Shown: positions 58,357 through 64,000 of the stretch, piece after piece | How the letters are laid out: each line of letters starts with the position of its first letter | Numbering within the stretch: the stretch's first letter is position 1 | NCBI GenBank assembly: GCA_037179335.1 | Contig: JAKZHN010000016.1 | Coordinates: forward strand, 372,001 to 436,000 | DNA from: Cyclaneusma minus | Lineage: Eukaryota > Ascomycota > Leotiomycetes > Marthamycetales > Marthamycetaceae | Direction: 5' to 3' | Length of the DNA: 64,000 nucleotides | Position numbers and translations under genes: made by a program | Notes under the pieces: generated by a model | Databases searched by the model: none | What the model was told of the DNA's origin: nothing | The model's input: only the letters and a program-made list of their open reading frames with translations

Positions 58357-61093
58357 TCACCAATGAGCTCCCTTCGCGTTCTCATAATCCTTCTCGTCAA
58401 CCAACGACAGGTATCTTGGTTTGTGGATCCCCCTAGTTTCCCCCTCCACAGGCGGGGGAGTGAAACCAGTCTCATCGCTCACCCCCTGAATCTCTACTTG
58501 ACTCATTCCATCATCCTCCACAACCGGCGCCGAGAGAATAGAGATACTCGTGCACTATGTATTTCACACCCATCAGCAATCCAGTCACCCCGAGGAGCGG
58601 ATATAGAAATTGAACATACCGCAGGGTCGCCATCTCCGTATTTATATCCAAAACTCGCATAAATCCCCGCAATAAACCTCTCATTTCCGTCTCGCTGCAC
58701 ATCTGGTTCAAACACCATGTGGGAATTCTTCTGCGCCTGTCCAAAAAACGCAAATCTGTTTCTGTTTGTTGTAATCTAACTTGAATGATTAATAGATTGT
58801 TTCCAAGTTGTATGGGAATGAGGGGCAGGTACTTTGATAGCTTGCGGCAAAGAATTCATGCCCACTTCGACCTTTACTACCCGTTCTCCTCCCGGTCCAT
58901 CGATGGCGAACCGCTTCAGCGACATGTCTTGTAGGCCAATCACTTTCGAGGTTTCGTTGCGGTAGTGCACAGCCAGGCTTTTGAGCGTGGAATCACCGCT
59001 GATGCCTGTTACTAGAGCCAAGTCGGCCACGCATGTGCCGAATATGAGGTGTTGTTGTGACAGCAGGTCGAATGAACGGACTGTAGTCCAGTAGCCGGTT
59101 GTGTATGGCGTTGCTGTGAGTGGTGTGGGTGGAATGGTATGGTCCCAGAGCTGCTTGGATAACGTCGAAATCGTGGGAGGGGTGCTGGAGGGAAAGCGTG
59201 AGTCTTGAAGGAGACCTATACGTTGGATGATGCTTTCCTGACTGCCGGAGTTTGGAAGCTTAGCAGATGATACGGCGATTTCGCCGACGAGGCCAGTGAT
59301 GCTCATGCCAGGGCTTGCTAGCATTTGTCGCTTGGCCCCGTTGGATTCTCTAACTTGTATGGATTCTCCATTGAGGAAGTGTACCTGGTCATTATGTTAG
59401 GATGTGCCAGTAGCAAGATGCATTTGTATGGCGATCTGACGAAAAGAAGTTTCAGGACGTACCTTGAGCCCAGAGATTCCAAGTCTGGCTTGTTCCGACA
59501 GGTCATTAGCACCACGAATATTGAACTCGAATCCCTTCACCCAAGTACTGGCCGGTATCGAAACCTGGACAGAATCATCGGTCATCTCCCCAAACGTCCT
59601 CTGCCTACTACCTTCTCCTGCGAGCGCCGACCCTATCCAACACAGGAATCCTTCTTTTCCGAAATAGAATGTAAGAATCGCCTCCGCATCAAGATGCTCC
59701 CAGTAATCAAAGAACCGCAAGTTGAAAGACCTTGTATCTTTCTGCACGGGACTCGAAACAAGTGGCATATGCAGGTTCAACCCTTCTCCGAATTCTTGCC
59801 CACTATTGCCCCCTCCTGGTTCACAAGTGTTCTCATGGGAACGAATGTAGTTTTCCTTGGCAATGTAGATCCGAGCAAGCTGCGAGCAAGTCGTCCAAAT
59901 CCGTCGTCGATTCGTCAATCCAAGAACCAAGCTCGTGTCTCTCCCCGCAGGTGTCCCCGCAGGTGCAGGAGTCTTCCCTTCTGCGTTCCCAACAGTTGTC
60001 GGCGTGGTGGTAAAGCACTGCTTTCTCAAATCCTGATATACAGTAAACCACTCTCGTTGCTCTTCAGTTGGTGGAAGATCCCACAGCCAAGGCATATCGT
60101 TGAACAGTCTGCGTTTCCAGAAGGCTTGAATGTGCGGGAAGGGAAGAGACACAACGCCCGAAAGAACGAGGTTTTTCAAGCTGTCGTAGGGGAGATACAG
60201 GAGGATCTCACAAATAATCTCATCTGCCAATTTTTTGAAGAAACCTTGGTGATTTCGTGCATGTTCTGGTGACGGAAGCCTGCCCGGGGAGACATGGCGT
60301 GTGGTCAGAGAATCCATGAATTGACTGATTTGGGAACTTTGTAGTGGGTCTGATACCCAAGCCTGCGGTTCGATTGTCAGGGTATTGAGCATGGACATGA
60401 TGTCAAGTTCTATAGTTATTAGTTATAGATCATAGATGTGTATCATACCTCATCGCCAGGAAAACAGCACCAGTACTGTTCATCCGACTGCTCATTAAAT
60501 TCCCCATAATCCAACTCCAGCTTTCGGCCACGATTTTCGTCGAAAGATCCTTTCATACAAGAATATAGAAGCTCTTTGGAAATCTCGTTGATAGGAGCTA
60601 GACCTGTAAGACGGCCTGTTTGGAGGTACCGCAGCGCTTGAGCGAAGATTTGGAAGCAGGAGGCGTGGCCTGGGAAGGCTAGGGGTTGGTCGTCTGGATC
60701 ATAGGTTGAATATAGTGAGAAATTCGCCACTTCATTGGATGACTGGTTGCCCTTCTTCGGCACATTCTCATCATCTCCGATTTGGCAATACAATTCTCCA
60801 TCAAACCCGCCTGTCCCATCGCCAACCCCTGTTATGAAACATTTGTTGACGCGGAAGCTGTCCTTATTAAAGCCCAAGACCCTTGGTCGATTTAGCCATT
60901 GTATACCTTAGTGATACATGTTAGCGATTGATAAGTGCACTGTATTTAGAGCTTCGCGGCTCGCCTCACGTTCCTCTGGAAGTACCGCTCTGTCATATCC
61001 TAGTTCCTCGGACTCTTCTTCCTCTTCACCGAAAGGGTCGTCGGGAGCGAAGGGTCCTGCGCAGAAAGCACAGTAGATGTCCCAACCTCCCAT
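58357..61093 (-). CDS. F-box protein of a large fungal family (DUF7600-like)
   Basis: Six proposed exons: 61093-60970, 60906-60449, 60362-59463, 59384-58833, 58736-58620, 58554-58357 (782 aa). Borders were chosen so that frames join and family patterns appear: LPEER joins to IQWLNRPRVLGFN, GDE to AWVSDPL, GLK to VHFLNGES. The N-terminus YCAFCAGPF is a Cys motif typical of the family. An F-box, FFKKLADEIICEILLYLPYD, lies at about 60250-60190. The C-terminal part (about residues 440-740) has IDGPGGERV and HMVFEPDV...IAGIYASFGYKYG, a beta-rich substrate-binding-type domain. F-box proteins bind Skp1 and present targets to SCF ubiquitin ligases. The fifth-exon acceptor (58736 or 58730) and the exact C-terminus (TGA at 58357, or one more small intron) are uncertain. 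Confidence 0.75.
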
Positions 61094-63650
61094 GTTTGCG
61101 ATAGAGGGGATATGACTTGGAAGAAAAGGGGGTTAGGACTTGATATAGCTGGCCAGCCGCTAAGCAGGGCTGCTAGTAGAGGCATCAGTGGTGTTCACGT
61201 GGAAACATAGCTAAGGCAGCAGTGTAGCTCCTTTTGTTTGCATGTGGCGATTGGCGCCCAGTGACGCGGTGGCTTCCTTACATGTAGGGTTGTCAGCCAC
61301 AGCAAATAACTTGCTGCCAAAAGGTCAGGAGCCGAAGCCACTGGGGCTTGTCGCTTGCGCCGGGCTTGTCGCTTTCAATGGGCTTGCTGAAATCAATACT
61401 AGTTCGAGAGCGTCAAGGCCCCCTACTTACTCCACTGGAGCGGCCGACAAAAAGAAACAAGGCTTACGAAGAGGCTGTCGCGAGGAGAAAACTAGGTACA
61501 TGTAGGAAGTCGACGCGCCCAAAAAACGAAAACTTGAGAAAACACATCAACGAAACCACCACGAGACCGCTCACCACCAGACGTGCGCTCACACGTGACA
61601 CGGTCATGCGCTCAAGCGCTCTCAATCCACATCTCAACTCAGACCCGTGAGTCACTGTCAGCATCGGCAGCTTCAAACACCGACACGGCGATACCGAGTT
61701 CTTTCGCACTTGCGGTTCTTTGCCGTTGACGGTTAGTGACGGCCATGACCGATCTTGGGCGGAATCTGGTCGAGCGCGTCGCGTGACCCCTCGTCTCCAG
61801 AAGGTGGTGAGCTTTGGTGATCAACGTCATGATGGCCATTTTCTGACCAGTCCCAAGAAAGATTTGAATCTCAGCCTGAGATGATGAGATTGCCGATTGC
61901 GCGTCCGGGTTAACGGGTTCCAAGCTGTGATGACGTTGATGATGCTGATGACTGGCAGGTTGCGGATGCGGTTGCCCGGCGTCAAGTCGTGCGATGCTCT
62001 GGAGGCGAGGTGTCTCGAGTACAGAGCGTCATCGTGGTCGGTACCAAGTCCAGTCAAGACAAACCTGTATCCACGACATTCAAGACTCAACCGCGAGCAC
62101 AGCAGCGGCACCGTACCCTCCCCTCCTTCGTCCGAGTCCTCGTGTCCTTCGTCCGAAACTCGGCCTCAGCGGTCGAGTCATCATCATCCATCACCATGGT
62201 CTCCCTGTCAACATTTGTCCGCTGGTGCCTGTCCTTTCCCTTGCCAGCCAACTCCTTGGTCTGTGCATCAACCAGGCGCATCCCCGATTCCGAATCACAC
62301 GTCCAAGAAAAAAACCTTCCATCGAGCTTCTAGAAGCTCGGCAGCCACGGAACCGGAATAGGCAAAGATCGTGCTGCCCAAATCACACTTTGTGACAGCA
62401 CGGGCCAGGGGTAGGCTATCAAATCTCCCCGTTTTCCATCACGATCTCCGCATGGCCAACCAAACGGTTGGAAGTCTCATTTTCACGAGATTGAAAATGC
62501 CAATCTTGACACGTTTTGCCATTCCGGAATCTGATGAACCGAGTGGCTGAATGCCGTGGTCCTTCGGGCTCTCTCGGTCTTATCGCTGGCGAACCGTGTC
62601 TTTGGGCTTGCTCTGGAAGCGCTGCTAGCAGGGACGAAACATTGACCTTGAGGAACAGAATAGCGTGTACGCCACGGCTTCATGTTTGGCGCTTGCAGAC
62701 ATGACAATCAAATTGTGTATCTTGCCGTCGTGTTTGAAAGTGAGCCGGCGGTTTTGGTGGAAATGCTGTCCCCTTCATCCCTCCAGAAACCGGGTCGACA
62801 CGAAGTATATCTGGCTTTCTATTGCCCAAATGATTGGCCAAGACGTAGCGCTTCTCCCGCTTTCTGCTTAGGGCTGCAGGGGGCTTGTATCGACTACAGC
62901 CTGTCTGCAACTCAGATGTGGCGGGTGTCCACGTTGACTGGATGCAAAGAAATCCGGGGGCTTGTCGTGCTTGTCGTTCTGCAGCGATGGCCCTGTAGCT
63001 GCCACTGGCCGATGCAACGCTGCAAGCCTGCAACTCAGGGCGCTGGGCCGGGCCATTGCTGCCAGATCTGAGACCATGAGTGTGAAGATGCCGAAGTCGA
63101 CAGACTGCTCAACCACTCAAAAGCTCAGCAGCGAAGAACTCAGCCCTCTGCTATCCTCGCTTTTGCCTCCGTGCCGATCGCGGTTCCTGTCTAAAATAAC
63201 CGCACTGGTCCCTGACCCCAGCAGTTTACCAGGTGGCAGCACGACAACATTGAAGTATCCGCGGACCGGGGTTATTTTAGTATACATCTAGCTCGCAGCG
63301 CCGTCGCATTCAAAAGGACGCCACAGAAACCTTACTCGTCACCGAATTCACCCAAGCTCAAGCAATCGTCTCTTTGCTTCGAAGTGTTATTATCCCCCTC
63401 TCCTCCCATCTTCGAACTCGACTTTTTGTGCAACAACATTGTTCTCAACCTGTTCTGCAAATTGTTGTTGAGACAGTCGAGTCACACACGAACACGCTTC
63501 GCCACCACGACACTGCATAACCGCGCCGATCCCTTCGAAGATCCCCCGCTATTTGCCCCCATTCCTTCGTCTCATCTTGAACCCGAAACTTCTCGACACC
63601 ATCTTCTTAGCAAAGGGATCTCCAACGCTCTCAAAACAAACACCGCAATC
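61094..63650. other. long intergenic region
   Basis: 2.56 kb without a supportable gene. Frames up to 154 aa (61897-62361, +) are Ser/Pro-rich and overlap open frames on the other strand. An imperfect inverted repeat lies at 63191-63280 (separate entry). Confidence 0.5.
63191..63280. repeat. imperfect hairpin upstream of the edge gene
   Basis: CTAAAATAACCGCACTGGTCC (63191-63211) and the inverted GGACCGGGGTTATTTTAG (63263-63280) can pair over about 17 bp with a small bulge; the loop is about 50 nt. It lies about 370 bp before the start codon at 63651. It may be a regulatory dyad, or the ends of a tiny element. Confidence 0.55.
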
Positions 63651-64000
63651 ATGTTCGAAATGTACACCTTCGGCGCCCGCTCCACCGCACCCATCCAACC
63701 CTCCCGCTCCGTCTCACCCACCGACGACTCCTCTCCGGCACCTTCCTCACCATCTATCTTCAGCGAGTCCGCCCCACCAGAACTCAACGATCTATGCGCC
63801 GCCCTCTCCTCCATGTCTTCCAAACCAACCGGCATCACCAAGTCCTCACCCACGTCACCGACGTCACCGACTCGAGATAGTTTCGCAAACAGACGGTTGC
63901 AGAGACAGATTAGTACCCAAATGCTCTGCCAGGTGAAGACGCAGAGGAGTCTTTGCAACTTGATGGAGCAAATGCTTGAAGATGGACGCCAGTGCCAGGT
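63651..64000 (+). CDS. Ser/Pro-rich protein, N-terminal part, runs off the window
   Basis: ATG at 63651 opens a frame with no stop up to the window edge (116 codons). The N-terminus MFEMYTFGARSTAPIQPSR continues into Ser/Pro-rich sequence with a TSPTSPTR patch (about residues 70-77), then a charged part likely to be helical, RRLQRQISTQMLCQVKTQRSL...LMEQMLEDGRQ. CAG-GT at the very edge could be a splice donor. No family recognised. Opposite-strand frame 63572-63958 (128 aa) is taken as its antisense shadow. Confidence 0.55.
   Translation, partial: MFEMYTFGARSTAPIQPSRSVSPTDDSSPAPSSPSIFSESAPPELNDLCAALSSMSSKPTGITKSSPTSPTSPTRDSFANRRLQRQISTQMLCQVKTQRSLCNLMEQMLEDGRQCQ

Noticed and set aside
61897..62361. 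154-aa Ser/Pro/His-rich + strand frame
   Set aside because: Several overlapping open frames exist here on both strands, none with a domain; likely chance in GC-balanced DNA.
1..64000. CRISPR arrays, bacterial operons, riboswitches and ribosome binding sites
   Set aside because: The window is eukaryotic (spliceosomal introns, tRNA intron); no spaced direct-repeat array of CRISPR type is present.

Overview
The window looks like nuclear DNA of a filamentous ascomycete (Pezizomycotina); I cannot name the class. Genes have short introns (49-96 nt) with GTRNGT-type donors and CTAAC/CTGAC-like branch points, start codons sit in CCACC-ATG-like contexts, a tRNA-Ile(AAU) gene carries an intron, and one block of about 16 kb is extremely AT-rich, as expected after repeat-induced point mutation (RIP). 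Coordinates are base positions in the window; exon borders are my own reading of splice sites and family alignments.

Layout. 0.4-1.6 kb: CYC2-like mitochondrial flavoprotein (-). 1.8-17.7 kb: gene-free AT-rich block bounded by inverted arrays of an 18-bp motif. 18.2-21.1 kb: two tandem MDR oxidoreductases (+). 21.3-24.0 kb: two tandem coiled-coil paralogues (-), only one with a membrane anchor. 24.5-34.2 kb: the most unusual part. Two related ankyrin plus Clp-type AAA+ proteins (686 and 619 aa, Skd3/CLPB-like layout) face each other across a large stonustoxin-family-like MACPF/thioredoxin/GTPase gene, which has a reading-frame break; a TA-flanked MITE lies in the convergent gap. 35.2-38.1 kb: a C-terminally truncated NAPE-PLD-like metallo-hydrolase and a coiled-coil protein (+). 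39.1-42.3 kb: large acidic fungal protein (-). 44.2-47.6 kb: URB1/NPA1 ribosome biogenesis factor (+). 48.8-51.8 kb: disordered RNA-granule-type protein with an eIF4E-binding-like N-terminus (+). 53.2-55.6 kb: SDR epimerase and a small secreted double-psi beta-barrel protein (+). 56-58.2 kb: retroelement protease remnant, intron-containing tRNA-Ile, and an inverted truncated tRNA-Ile copy. 58.4-61.1 kb: six-exon F-box protein (-). 63.65 kb to the edge: start of a Ser/Pro-rich protein (+).

Housekeeping functions (URB1, the eIF4E-binding-like protein, CYC2, tRNA-Ile) occupy ordinary gene space. The 21-36 kb stretch looks accessory: tandem and inverted duplications, a MITE, a frame break, a truncated gene and domains used in pore formation, GTP-driven assembly and protein remodelling. 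My working hypothesis, inferred from domains and arrangement only, is that the SNTX-like GTPase and the two ankyrin-AAA+ proteins form a self/non-self or stress-response module, with the AAA+ proteins controlling assembly or disassembly of the MACPF-GTPase protein.
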